Shown here: positions 9,999 through 20,611 of the stretch, one piece after another
Layout of the letters: the number at the start of each line of letters is the position of its first letter
Position numbering within the stretch: the first letter of the stretch is position 1
From: Planctomycetales bacterium
Lineage (GTDB): Bacteria > Planctomycetota > SZUA-567
Reading direction: 5' to 3'
DNA length: 64,000 nucleotides
Assembly: GCA_025997475.1 (NCBI GenBank)
Contig: BNUQ01000007.1
Location: 1 to 64,000, forward strand
Translations under genes and position numbers: made by a program
Notes under the pieces: generated by a model
Database searches by the model: none
What the model was told of the DNA's origin: nothing
The model's input: the letters and a program-made list of their open reading frames with translations, nothing else

Positions 9999-12611
9999 TC
10001 AAAACCCCAAACTCACGCCGAAGATGCCCGCGTGTTGTCGGTATTCGCCGCTGAAGCGTCCTTGATAGGTCGCGCTGAAACCGAGGCGGTCGTTGACTTG
10101 CCAGCGGAGCGACGCTTCCGGCATCACATACGCCGATTTCAGATATTCCGGCGCGACGCGGAATTTCGCGCCGCTACTCGCAAATTCACCGGTGATGTCG
10201 CCGCCGAAACCCGCGCCATACATTCCCAGCACTCGCGCCGACAATAAAAAATTCCCGTGGTGAAAATTTTCCGGCGCGATGATTTTCGCGATTTCCAAAC
10301 CCGCGCCACCGTCCAGCCGCCAAGCGTTGAAACTGTCCACGCGCAAATTTAACCCGTCCGCGCCGTGTTCGTCGTAGCCGACGTTATGCGCGAACACCGC
10401 GCTTCCTTCCGCCCGCGCGCCGACCGTCCAGCCGCGCGTTTGAATAAAGTCGTAGCCGCCGGACAAAAACGCGCTGAAACCGTGCGTCGTGTTGGTTGAC
10501 TTTCCCGTCCAACCGAGCGTCGAGGCATACATCGGCATCGCGCCGCCGCCGACATCTTTGATAAACACGCCCGGCGCCACGATGCCGCGATTGACGTCGT
10601 AGATGCCGACGTTATACGCGCCGAGCGCGTTGACGAAAAATTTCTCCGCACTCCAACCGCCGTTTAAGCCGACGCTTAAAAAGTTGCCGCTCGCGTCGCC
10701 GTCTTTGCCGTTCATTCCGAAGTTCGCCCACGTGCCGAACGCGCCGTAGCGCCATTCGTCGGCGCGCGCCGCGTAGCCGAACGCGGCGCCGGCGTAGTGT
10801 TCGTCAAAACCGGCGACGTTTTTCGTGCCGTCGCGATGACCGTAAACGCCAAGCCCTTGCGCCCAAAGTTCGCTACTTTTGCCGTAAAGTCCCGACAATC
10901 CAAATTCCGGCTCGCCGCCCGCCGAGGCGCGATTTTGCGAGGCGAGCCGGTCGGAGTAGAGCGTATTCATTCGCGCCCGCTCGAAGCGGGAAACGATTTG
11001 CCGGTTGGCGGCGCCGACGGCGAGCGACGCGCCGTCAACGGCGGCGGCGTTGAGCGCGGGCGAAATTTGGCGGAGCGTGTCGCGCCGCTGTTCGGGCGAC
11101 ATAAAGGCGAGGCGTTGATAGAGCAGATGATTTTGCTCGGACAACACCCCGCCGAAATGTTGCGCCAAGCCCTGCGCCATTTCCGCGCCGACACGCCCGC
11201 CGTCGGCGGCAACGGCGAGTTGCTTGGTCTTTTGCGCGAGCAAATACTTATACGCCTTATCCACGCGCAAAAAGCCGTAGTCGATGTATTCGAGCGGGTC
11301 TTCGCCACCGAGTCCGGCAAGAATTCTCTTGAAGTCATCTTTGAGAGTGGGGGTATTAATATAATTCACATCACTTATCCCCATATTCTTCATTACAATG
11401 GCTAAACGATTCACATAGCGCCAATCGTCTAACGTGGCGTTATCAAAGTTCACCGTGTTCGGAATCAGACCGGCGGTTTGCAAAGCAGAAATTGACGCTT
11501 CGGTTATGCCCAAGTCGGCGAAATAACTGACATCAACTAACGTTTCCGACACTATCGCCGTCCGGTCATAGTTCACTCGGTCGGCGGATTGATAAAGCGC
11601 GTTGATAATTTCATCGGGCGTGGCGTTGCGGGCGCCGGACGCGAGGAGCGCAATCGCGCCGGTAACGTGCGGCGACGCCATACTGGTGCCGGGCATATTT
11701 TCATACAGATTCGTGGCGGTTGGATTGTTGGTATCGTAAACTGACGAATAAATATCCACGCCGGGCGCGAGTAAAATAAATCCGTCCTTTTGATATTGAT
11801 TGCTAAACTCGGCGATTAGTCCATACCGGCTGAACGCGCCGACCGCCAACACGCCGGGCAAACCGGCGGGATTATTCATCAGGTCGTTGACCCCGTCATT
11901 GCCGGTGGCGGCAACGACAATCACGCCTTTATCCGCGAGTTTTTGCGCGGCGGCGTAGAGCGCGGAATTGTTCGCCGCAATATCATCGGAAGAGTCGAAA
12001 TAACCGCCGCCGCCCCAACTATTATTGACGGCGACAAGGTTATATTGTTGCGCTAAACCGGCGAGATAGTCAAACGCGGCGGAACCGTTGGTTGGATACG
12101 GTGGGGTAAATAAGTTATACGGGCTACCCCCGTCGCCGCTGATGGTGATTAACTTTGCGTCCGGCGCCATCCCGACCACCGTGCCGGCAACGTGCGTGCC
12201 GTGGTCGCCGGCAGGATTCGTAAATACGCTAACGTTCTCGATAACTTTACCCGACAGTTTTTCGTGCGTGTAATCAACGCTCATATCATACACCGCCGCC
12301 GATACGCCTTGACCGGTTACGCCGATATTCCACAGCGCTTCCGCGCCGGTCGAACGGGCGGAATTCATAAAGCCGCCATTCGCGTAATCACCGTTCGCGT
12401 TGACATCGCCGACGCCCGGCGTCCACATCTCATACGTGCCGTCGGTGCGCGGCGGCAGTCCGGGTTGCTCCCATAAAATCGGGTCGGCGGCGTTCGCCGC
12501 CAACCCCGCCAAAACCCATGCCAAACCGAATTGCCGGAGGTGCATCATACGCCCCCCCCCCCCCCGCAAAATTCGTCGTGAAAAATAACCACGTCGCGTT
12601 TCCGGTCGCAT
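9999..12611 (-). CDS. Autotransporter with N-terminal S8 (subtilisin-like) protease domain
   Basis: A secreted serine protease anchored by its own outer-membrane barrel. Numbered from ATG 12611, which has GAGGGGG upstream: charged n-region 1-22, hydrophobic FGLAWVLAGLAANA up to a likely cleavage after residue 41; S8 domain about 80-350 with Asp109 (VYDMSVDYTHE), His137 (DHGTHVAG), oxyanion Asn238 (ATGNDG) and Ser310 (GTSMASPHV), so the triad is intact; a linker to about 590; then a roughly 270-residue autotransporter beta-domain ending in GVSLGF with C-terminal Phe. A run of 14 G sits in codons 16-20, between start and hydrophobic core, and keeps the frame at its present length. Translation could also start after the tract at ATG 12548 or 12545, though no clear ribosome site but the G-run is there. 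Confidence 0.93.
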   Translation of the reverse strand: MRPETRRGYFSRRILRGGGGRMMHLRQFGLAWVLAGLAANAADPILWEQPGLPPRTDGTYEMWTPGVGDVNANGDYANGGFMNSARSTGAEALWNIGVTGQGVSAAVYDMSVDYTHEKLSGKVIENVSVFTNPAGDHGTHVAGTVVGMAPDAKLITISGDGGSPYNLFTPPYPTNGSAAFDYLAGLAQQYNLVAVNNSWGGGGYFDSSDDIAANNSALYAAAQKLADKGVIVVAATGNDGVNDLMNNPAGLPGVLAVGAFSRYGLIAEFSNQYQKDGFILLAPGVDIYSSVYDTNNPTATNLYENMPGTSMASPHVTGAIALLASGARNATPDEIINALYQSADRVNYDRTAIVSETLVDVSYFADLGITEASISALQTAGLIPNTVNFDNATLDDWRYVNRLAIVMKNMGISDVNYINTPTLKDDFKRILAGLGGEDPLEYIDYGFLRVDKAYKYLLAQKTKQLAVAADGGRVGAEMAQGLAQHFGGVLSEQNHLLYQRLAFMSPEQRRDTLRQISPALNAAAVDGASLAVGAANRQIVSRFERARMNTLYSDRLASQNRASAGGEPEFGLSGLYGKSSELWAQGLGVYGHRDGTKNVAGFDEHYAGAAFGYAARADEWRYGAFGTWANFGMNGKDGDASGNFLSVGLNGGWSAEKFFVNALGAYNVGIYDVNRGIVAPGVFIKDVGGGAMPMYASTLGWTGKSTNTTHGFSAFLSGGYDFIQTRGWTVGARAEGSAVFAHNVGYDEHGADGLNLRVDSFNAWRLDGGAGLEIAKIIAPENFHHGNFLLSARVLGMYGAGFGGDITGEFASSGAKFRVAPEYLKSAYVMPEASLRWQVNDRLGFSATYQGRFSGEYRQHAGIFGVSLGF
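12552..12565. repeat. Poly-C/G tract (14) at the start of the autotransporter gene
   Basis: Fourteen C on the plus strand. In coding sense it reads as part of an Arg codon plus four Gly codons, between the ATG at 12611 and the hydrophobic core of the signal peptide. Present length is in frame (ON). Confidence 0.92.
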
Positions 12612-12727
12612 ATTCTTCCCCCTCTCAATAGACCACTCCAAAAATTCTCAATGACGTTGCACATAACACTTACGGTGGCGGCGAAAAGCGTTTCAGAAAA
12701 GAGTGATTGAGGAGCGCGGCGGTGGGT

Positions 12728-12764
12728 AAAAAAAACCGGGGCGCGCTCGCCCTGCCGCGCCCCT
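12728..12764 (-). terminator. Terminator after gyrB
   Basis: Stem GGGGCGCG / CGCGCCCC followed on the minus strand by GG and eight T, 30 bases beyond the gyrB stop. Confidence 0.82.
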
Positions 12765-12793
12765 GCCGTTTTGCTCTAATTTTTTCCGCCGTC

Positions 12794-15340
<2,547 letters not shown>

Positions 15341-15394
15341 TTACCAATCAACTTCGTTCGACAAAGGAAAATTTTTTTAGCGGTAGTCGGTCAA

Positions 15395-15838
15395 TCAATT
15401 ATTCATCGGCTTGACGCCGAGGATGACGCTTCCCCAAATTTTCCACTTGCCGCCGTCTTTGCTGAAGACCTGCAAAGCGTCGAGTTCGTTGTCCTCAAAC
15501 GGCGCCGCGCCGCCGGCTTTGCGGGTTTCGAGTTTGGCGCGCACGACCGCGAACGCGCCGTCTTTGGTTACGCCGACGACCTCAAACGCGGTGATGTTGT
15601 AGGTCAAATCGTAGCTGACCATATTTTGCGCCGCCGCTTGTTTGGCTTGGTTGAACGCCGGCGATTGCGAGTGTAAGGTGTCAATCACTTCGCCTAAATT
15701 TTTCGCTTTCATCGCGTTGAGATACTGGGTATAGACCTTGCCGACTTCTTCCCGCACCGCCGCGCCCGCGTCCGCCGCGCCGACCGTCGTCATCAGCACC
15801 AAGCCGCACCACACCGCCGCCATCAAAAACCTGTTCAT
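15395..15838 (-). CDS. Secreted NTF2/SnoaL-like protein
   Basis: A 147-residue protein with a signal peptide (MNRFLMAAVWCGLVLMTTVGA) and one compact domain. The pattern of a helical N-terminal part (VYTQYLNAMKAKNLGEVIDTLH) and a beta-rich C-terminal part ending GGKWKIWGSVI resembles the NTF2-like/DUF4440 cone fold often found in periplasmic proteins. No catalytic motif is evident. It stands alone between gyrB and a repeat element. Fold call is inference. Confidence 0.6.
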   Translation of the reverse strand: MNRFLMAAVWCGLVLMTTVGAADAGAAVREEVGKVYTQYLNAMKAKNLGEVIDTLHSQSPAFNQAKQAAAQNMVSYDLTYNITAFEVVGVTKDGAFAVVRAKLETRKAGGAAPFEDNELDALQVFSKDGGKWKIWGSVILGVKPMNN

Positions 15839-15853
15839 CGCTCGCTCCTTTAT

Positions 15854-16037
15854 TTTAGAGTTTAGAGTTTAGAGTTCAGAGTTCAGAGTTCAGAGTTCAG
15901 AGTTCAGAGTTCAGCAGTGGAGTTTTATTTTTAAGACGCGCGAAGCGCAACCTTTGCTTCACTCTAAACTCTAATCTCTAAACTCTAAAAAATGTGCGAA
16001 GCGCAACCTTTGCTTCACTCTAAACTCTCAACTCTCG
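15854..16037. repeat. Inverted heptad-arm element (AGAGTTT class), 3' of ribD
   Basis: Left arm: tandem AGAGTTT/AGAGTTC units; centre: GCGCGAAGCGCAACC followed by TTTGCTTCA; right arms: CTCTAAA units; the core occurs twice. The right end runs into ribD, so that its last codons (Glu, Ser, stop) come from the tract. Confidence 0.85.
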
Positions 16038-17143
16038 CAATACGCAATTTCCCCGCGCCAATAAATATCGCCCGCGAAATTTTCGGTCGTGGCGTTGATT
16101 AAGCGCGGCGCGATGCCGAGCGGGAAAAATTTCTCGCCTTCCATCGCCGAAATGCCGGTGCCGCCGACCCATAACGGCGCGATAAAAACCGCCGCCGCTT
16201 GCGCCAACTTATCCTGTAACAGCGCCGCGTGCAAATGCGCCCCGCCCTCGCATAACACCTCGCGCACGCCGAATTCCGCCGCCAAAACCCGCAACGCCGC
16301 GCGCAAATCAACCCGAGCGTTCGCCGTGGCGGCGACTTGCCGCAACGTTACGCCGCGTTCTTGCAAACTCCGCCGATTCCCGCCGTCGGCCGCCGCCGTA
16401 TGAAAAATGAGCCACTCCCCGTCGCCGAACGCCGCGAGCGGCGGCACGTTTAACGTCGCCGAAATGATGACGCGCTTCGGTTGCGGCGCGTCAGGCGCGC
16501 GGTTGGGCAGGCGCACATTCAGGCGGGGCGCGTCGCGCCGCGCGGTGCCGCCGCCGATTAAAATCGCGTCGGCTTGCGCGCGCAGAACGTGCGCGTAATC
16601 GCGGCTGACGTCGTTGGAAATCCATTGCGACGCGCCGTCGGACAGCGCGATTTTGCCGTCGAGCGTCATCGCGTATTTCAGCGTTACGCGCGGCAGACCG
16701 GTGGCGACGCAATGCAAAAAACCCGCCATTAACCGCCGCGCCGCCGTCGCGCCGCCGCCGATTTCGACCGTAATGCCGCGCGCGCGCAACGCCGCCGCGC
16801 CGTCGCCGCTGGTCGGATTCGGGTCGTCGAGCGCGACCACCGCCCGCGCGATTTTGGCGGCGATTAACGCGCCGGTGCAAGGCGGGGTTTTGCCGTGATG
16901 ATGGCACGGCATCAGCGTTACATACGCCGTCGCGCCGGTCGGGTCGTTGCCCAATCGCGCGGCGTCGCGCAAAGCGTTGACCTCGGCGTGCGCGTCGCCG
17001 CAACGTCGGTGATAACCGCGCCCGATGACGACGCCGTTTTTCACCAACACGCAACCGACCGGCGGATTTGGACTGACCGCGCCAATGCCCCGCGCCGCTA
17101 TCGCCAGCGCTTCGCGCATAAAAATTTCGTCGGCATTCGGCAT
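16028..17143 (-). CDS. ribD: Bifunctional riboflavin biosynthesis deaminase/reductase RibD
   Basis: Catalyses the second and third steps of riboflavin synthesis from GTP. I start at the Met of MPNADEIFMREALAIA (17143), the family N-terminus; upstream residues to 17188 look non-conserved. Deaminase zinc site: HAEVNAL near 52 and PCHHHGKTPPC near 77. Reductase domain from about 150: KYAMTLDGKIAL, ILIGGGTARRDAPRLNVR and CEGGAHLHAALL. About 371 residues, normal length. The C-terminal residues Glu-Ser and the TGA lie in a 7-bp repeat tract. Other rib genes are not adjacent. Confidence 0.94.
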   Translation of the reverse strand: MPNADEIFMREALAIAARGIGAVSPNPPVGCVLVKNGVVIGRGYHRRCGDAHAEVNALRDAARLGNDPTGATAYVTLMPCHHHGKTPPCTGALIAAKIARAVVALDDPNPTSGDGAAALRARGITVEIGGGATAARRLMAGFLHCVATGLPRVTLKYAMTLDGKIALSDGASQWISNDVSRDYAHVLRAQADAILIGGGTARRDAPRLNVRLPNRAPDAPQPKRVIISATLNVPPLAAFGDGEWLIFHTAAADGGNRRSLQERGVTLRQVAATANARVDLRAALRVLAAEFGVREVLCEGGAHLHAALLQDKLAQAAAVFIAPLWVGGTGISAMEGEKFFPLGIAPRLINATTENFAGDIYWRGEIAYCES

Positions 17144-17258
17144 AACTTGGTTAAACCTTAAAAGAAAGAACTTATCACAAATTTTCACGAATTAACACGA
17201 ACTTAAGAGCAAGAGATTCCTTGCAGAGCCGCAGAGGACGCGAATAAACGCCGATGGT

Positions 17259-17466
17259 GGATGCTCTATTCAATTGCCACGCCTTTTAAGGCGTGGACGG
17301 ACAAAAAAAAGATATGGGCTTTAGCCCAAATAAAACCATTCGGCTAAAGCCGGTCATTTTTTTTTGCCATTTTACCCGCCGTTAAAACGGCGGGCTATTG
17401 AATTTCGTGGCGGCTTCGCCGCATTGCAATCGACGGCGATAAATCACCGCCGAAATATCGCAATTC
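17259..17466. repeat. Multi-hairpin dispersed repeat, full copy (family P1)
   Basis: Starts CTATTCAATTGCCACGCC, followed by palindromes around AGGCGTGG, GGGCTTTAGCCC, CGGCTAAAGCCG, CCCGCCGTTAAAACGGCGGG and GGCGGCTTCGCCGC. Partial copies are at 6898-7022 and 55866-55980. No gene is seen between ribD and the methyltransferase; 17160-17258 holds short degenerate repeats only. Confidence 0.85.
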
Positions 17467-17500
17467 TGTTCACTGCTCACTGCCCACTGCGCACTGCCCG
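17466..17500. repeat. CACTGCN heptad tract covering the methyltransferase 3' end
   Basis: Five tandem 7-bp units (CACTGCT, CACTGCC, CACTGCG and the like). On the minus strand they encode the last nine residues and the TGA of the CcrM-like gene. Confidence 0.85.
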
Positions 17501-18546
17501 TCGCGATAACCGGCGCGGAGTTCGTCCAATAATACCCAGCGGTCGGCGCGGCGAACGGACCAAAAAGTCCAGCCGTTGCACGTCGGCGTTCCTTGCGCGA
17601 GCGCGCCGAGCCGGTGCATTGACCCCGTCTGATTTTGGCACCGCAAATCTCCCGCCGGTAAAACCGTCGCGCAGACCTCGCCTTTGCCGCGTAAAGTTTC
17701 GCCCGCCAAAAGCACGCGCTCGCGCACCAATTCCGCCAAAGAAACGCGGCGCGGCGCGGCGGCTTCGCGCCATTCGGCTTCCGGCAATAAATCGGTTATC
17801 GCGGCGAGGCGTTTTTCGGCGAGCGCGACATAGGCGGCTTCTTTTTCGATGCCGATAAAATTTCGCCCTAATTTTTTCGCCACCGCGCCGGTGGTGCCGA
17901 CGCCGAAAAACGGGTCTAACACCACCGCGCCGCGACCGCTCGACGATAAAATTACCCGCTTCAACAACTCTTCCGGCTTTTGCGTGGAATGGGCTTTTTT
18001 GCCGTCGCCGCCTTTGAGGCGTTCCGCGCCGGCGCACAAACCGATGGACCAGACCGAAGTCATTTGCTTGCCGCCGTTGTAGCGTTTCATCAATTTATGA
18101 TTGAACGTGTGGCGGCAATGTTCGCCTTTGGCGCTCCAAATCAGCGTTTCGGTCGCGTTGGTGAAACGTCGGCCGCGAAAATTGGGCATCGGATTGGTCT
18201 TGTGCCAAGTTACGTCGTTGAGGAGCCAAAACCCTAAATCCTGCATAATGTTACCGACGCGAAAGAGATTGTGATACGAGCCGATGACCCAGATTGAGCC
18301 GGATTCTTTCAGGAGCCGCCGGCATTCCCGCAACCACGTCCGGCAAAATTCGTCGTAATCGGCGAACGAACTGAACTTGTCCCACCGGTCGGCGACGCCG
18401 AGAACTTTGGTGTTATTCGGGCGATATAATTCATTTTTCAATTGCAAGTTGTAAGGCGGGTCGGCGAAAATTAAATCGACGGACGCGGTGGGCAGTTGTT
18501 GCAACACGTCTAAACAATCGCCGTGAATTATTTGGTTGACTTCCAT
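17470..18546 (-). CDS. CcrM/HinfI-like adenine-specific DNA methyltransferase
   Basis: A 358-residue beta-class N6-adenine methyltransferase. Catalytic motif DPPYNLQL near residue 29, then WHKTNPMPNFRGRRFTNATE near 112, which is highly typical of CcrM and M.HinfI (target GANTC), and SAM site DPFFGVGTTGAVAKKLGRNF near 212. A C-terminal RAMA-type domain (GSMHRLGALAQGTPTCNG) completes the CcrM architecture. No restriction enzyme is adjacent, so it may be a cell-cycle or epigenetic methylase. Residues GQCAVGSEQ at the end are encoded by CAGTG heptads, so the natural C-terminus has been replaced or extended. Target specificity is inference from family similarity. Confidence 0.88.
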   Translation of the reverse strand: MEVNQIIHGDCLDVLQQLPTASVDLIFADPPYNLQLKNELYRPNNTKVLGVADRWDKFSSFADYDEFCRTWLRECRRLLKESGSIWVIGSYHNLFRVGNIMQDLGFWLLNDVTWHKTNPMPNFRGRRFTNATETLIWSAKGEHCRHTFNHKLMKRYNGGKQMTSVWSIGLCAGAERLKGGDGKKAHSTQKPEELLKRVILSSSGRGAVVLDPFFGVGTTGAVAKKLGRNFIGIEKEAAYVALAEKRLAAITDLLPEAEWREAAAPRRVSLAELVRERVLLAGETLRGKGEVCATVLPAGDLRCQNQTGSMHRLGALAQGTPTCNGWTFWSVRRADRWVLLDELRAGYRDGQCAVGSEQ

Positions 18547-18559
18547 AGAGACCTGCTTA

Positions 18560-18704
18560 AGAACCTATCTCTTTATCAAGATTAGTTGCAACTGGTCGCG
18601 GCGATTATTGATGCGCAGGGAAAAGAAAACCCCAAATTATCGGACTTGCATCGCCTCGCATTCGCGGCACTTATTTCCCAAAAATTGATAAAAAGATAGG
18701 TTCT
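18560..18704. mobile_element. 145-bp MITE-like element with 20-bp terminal inverted repeats
   Basis: Ends AGAACCTATCTCTTTATCAA and the complement of AGAACCTATCTTTTTATCAA match at 19 of 20 positions. The interior reads as a 40-codon open stretch on the plus strand without recognisable domain, ending at a TAG formed by the right repeat. It separates the CcrM-like gene from the DUF262/HEPN pair. Confidence 0.8.
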
Positions 18705-18757
18705 AATTACCGCCGACTCAACGAGGTATACCCAGACATTAAACAGACATTAAAAAT

Positions 18758-19321
18758 TCAAATTATGTCAAATTTACTTGTAAATAATTTCACGAATTGC
18801 ATCGCATCTTTGTGTAGATTATTTATGTCATCAAATGACTTGTTTTCAGCAACATTGTAAGATATTAAGTCGCAGTGGGCTAGTGCGTTACGCATAAGAC
18901 AAATTTCACGAAAAGCATTCATTTTTGCTTTCTTGGAATCGTCTTCTGCTATTTCTTTTATTATCGCATTTTTGAATCCCTCACCCAAACAGTGAATATC
19001 CTTCAAGAAATCTGTCGGTTTTTTAATTTCGTCGTTGCGCCCAAAATTAAATATCTTAAAGAATGAATATTCACTCATTTTATCAAATCCGTGCGGTGAA
19101 CAGTCGCATTTTGCAGAATGTTTTTTGGCATAATCTTTTAATGCATCCATTATCGCATTCTCGTAATGACTCGCACAAGACAATATTAACATCTTCTTCA
19201 AATGGTGTAAAATGTTCTGAGCAGACGATGGCTCTGACGACAGGAATTTGTCTCGAACACACTTATAATCGTCAACAAGATTCTCGATAGCAACGAGAGA
19301 TTTAGATACATCGTTATTCAT
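18758..19321 (-). CDS. HEPN-domain protein paired with DUF262 (predicted defence RNase)
   Basis: About 187 residues from ATG 19321, which has GGGAG upstream. The product is helical and Lys/Asn-rich; CLMRNALAHCDL near residue 145 carries the RNxxxH motif of HEPN RNases, resembling the RiboL-PSP/MAE_28990-type HEPN group. It starts 13 bases after the DUF262 gene ends. The base composition and codon use are far more AT-rich than neighbours, a sign of recent transfer. Likely role: the RNase effector of an abortive-infection type defence pair. Domain call from the motif and helical pattern; subfamily is tentative. Confidence 0.75.
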   Translation of the reverse strand: MNNDVSKSLVAIENLVDDYKCVRDKFLSSEPSSAQNILHHLKKMLILSCASHYENAIMDALKDYAKKHSAKCDCSPHGFDKMSEYSFFKIFNFGRNDEIKKPTDFLKDIHCLGEGFKNAIIKEIAEDDSKKAKMNAFREICLMRNALAHCDLISYNVAENKSFDDINNLHKDAMQFVKLFTSKFDII

Positions 19322-19334
19322 TGGTTGACTCCCA

Positions 19335-20537
19335 TTATTGAAGAACAATATGTTCTTTGGCTTTCTCTATTCGCGCCATAACATTATTTTTCTCTGTTGT
19401 TTTCGACTGCGTGGCTTCAATAAACCTCGCATCTGCTTTAATATTGAGCATGTCTTGAAACATGATTTTTTTACTATTGTCTCCATCGGACATTTGAGTG
19501 CAAACAGCAACAAATATAGCATCAAAGTGAGAAATAACAAACTTTCCCTGATCGTTTTTGAACGCATTATCCGGCAAATCAGAGCAACACTCCCAGAATT
19601 TAGAAAATAGTTGATCAAGTTCGCCTATCTTTTTCTCATCGTATTTTTTCGCTTTTTCGGAATATCTGTTCAAGAATACTCGCATCGGCGATTTGTATTC
19701 ACTATACATTTCCAGCATAGCAAATGCGCGGACAATAACTTCTACATCTTTCATATGTAAATCAGGTTCTTTCTTCCCAAGAAAGCGACGCCATTTTGCG
19801 TCAGAATTAAGCTCTAATATATGGTTGTAAAACGGAGAATAAAAAATACTCATGCGTATTTCTTGTGGTTTAAGTGTGATGCCTCCGCTGTTCAACCGAC
19901 TAAAAATCTCAAACATAGACGAGCAATTATCATCGGGAGCATTCTGCTTGATTGTTATGGTTCTAATAGTTCGATTGAAATCGAAGCTCGCCTTAAAATC
20001 AAACACGCCCTCTGTCGGTAAAGTGTCATAATTTGTTTTGTTAAGCGGATTATTCTCGTCGGCTATTTTCTGCAATTTTAGCGAAAATTCCTCAAAATGT
20101 TCTCCTGACAAATCGGAATCCGGTATCTCTTCGCCGCGCGAAAGACACTCCCTAATAATGGAACGCCCCTTATCATTCTTGGGGAAGCGTTTATTCTTAA
20201 AAAGATAAATAGACACTAAACGCTGCTGTCCATCTATAACTAAAAGGTCGTTACGAGCTTGTTCAAAAAGAAAAATTTGTGGTATAGGCAATCCGATGAT
20301 TATGGATTCAATAAATTTAGATGCCATATCCTTTTTCCATACGTAATTTCGCTGAAACGATGGTATTTTTAGATGTTTTTGTTTTATCAAACTCATTAAC
20401 ACTGATATGTTATAATCGTTAGGCAAACAATCGACCTCATACGGCTTGATATTAACAGAGCCGTCGTCAGATTCTTTCTCGAATACATCATCGGCATCAT
20501 CATAAGACGACCCGCCATTAATCTTGTTGTTTTTCAT
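19335..20537 (-). CDS. DUF262 (ParB/Srx-like, GmrSD-type) domain protein
   Basis: A 400-residue protein with AAGGGG before its ATG. The N-terminal half has KIPSFQRNYVWKKDMASKFI near residue 57 and LLVIDGQQRLVSIYLF near 100, the two hallmark motifs of DUF262 domains, the NTPase-like part of GmrS in modification-dependent restriction. FEIFSRLNSGGITLKPQEIR near 208 is also typical. The C-terminal third has no HNH motif (no DUF1524), unlike full GmrSD, so the partner HEPN gene may supply the nuclease. AT-rich codon use marks it as foreign. It stands just upstream of the HEPN gene, in operon. Confidence 0.87.
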   Translation of the reverse strand: MKNNKINGGSSYDDADDVFEKESDDGSVNIKPYEVDCLPNDYNISVLMSLIKQKHLKIPSFQRNYVWKKDMASKFIESIIIGLPIPQIFLFEQARNDLLVIDGQQRLVSIYLFKNKRFPKNDKGRSIIRECLSRGEEIPDSDLSGEHFEEFSLKLQKIADENNPLNKTNYDTLPTEGVFDFKASFDFNRTIRTITIKQNAPDDNCSSMFEIFSRLNSGGITLKPQEIRMSIFYSPFYNHILELNSDAKWRRFLGKKEPDLHMKDVEVIVRAFAMLEMYSEYKSPMRVFLNRYSEKAKKYDEKKIGELDQLFSKFWECCSDLPDNAFKNDQGKFVISHFDAIFVAVCTQMSDGDNSKKIMFQDMLNIKADARFIEATQSKTTEKNNVMARIEKAKEHIVLQ

Positions 20538-20611
20538 AGTATTACCCCTTCATTAAATTGTATGGTATACGCAAAAAAAAATCAAATATTTTATATTCAA
20601 TTTCAATTTTC

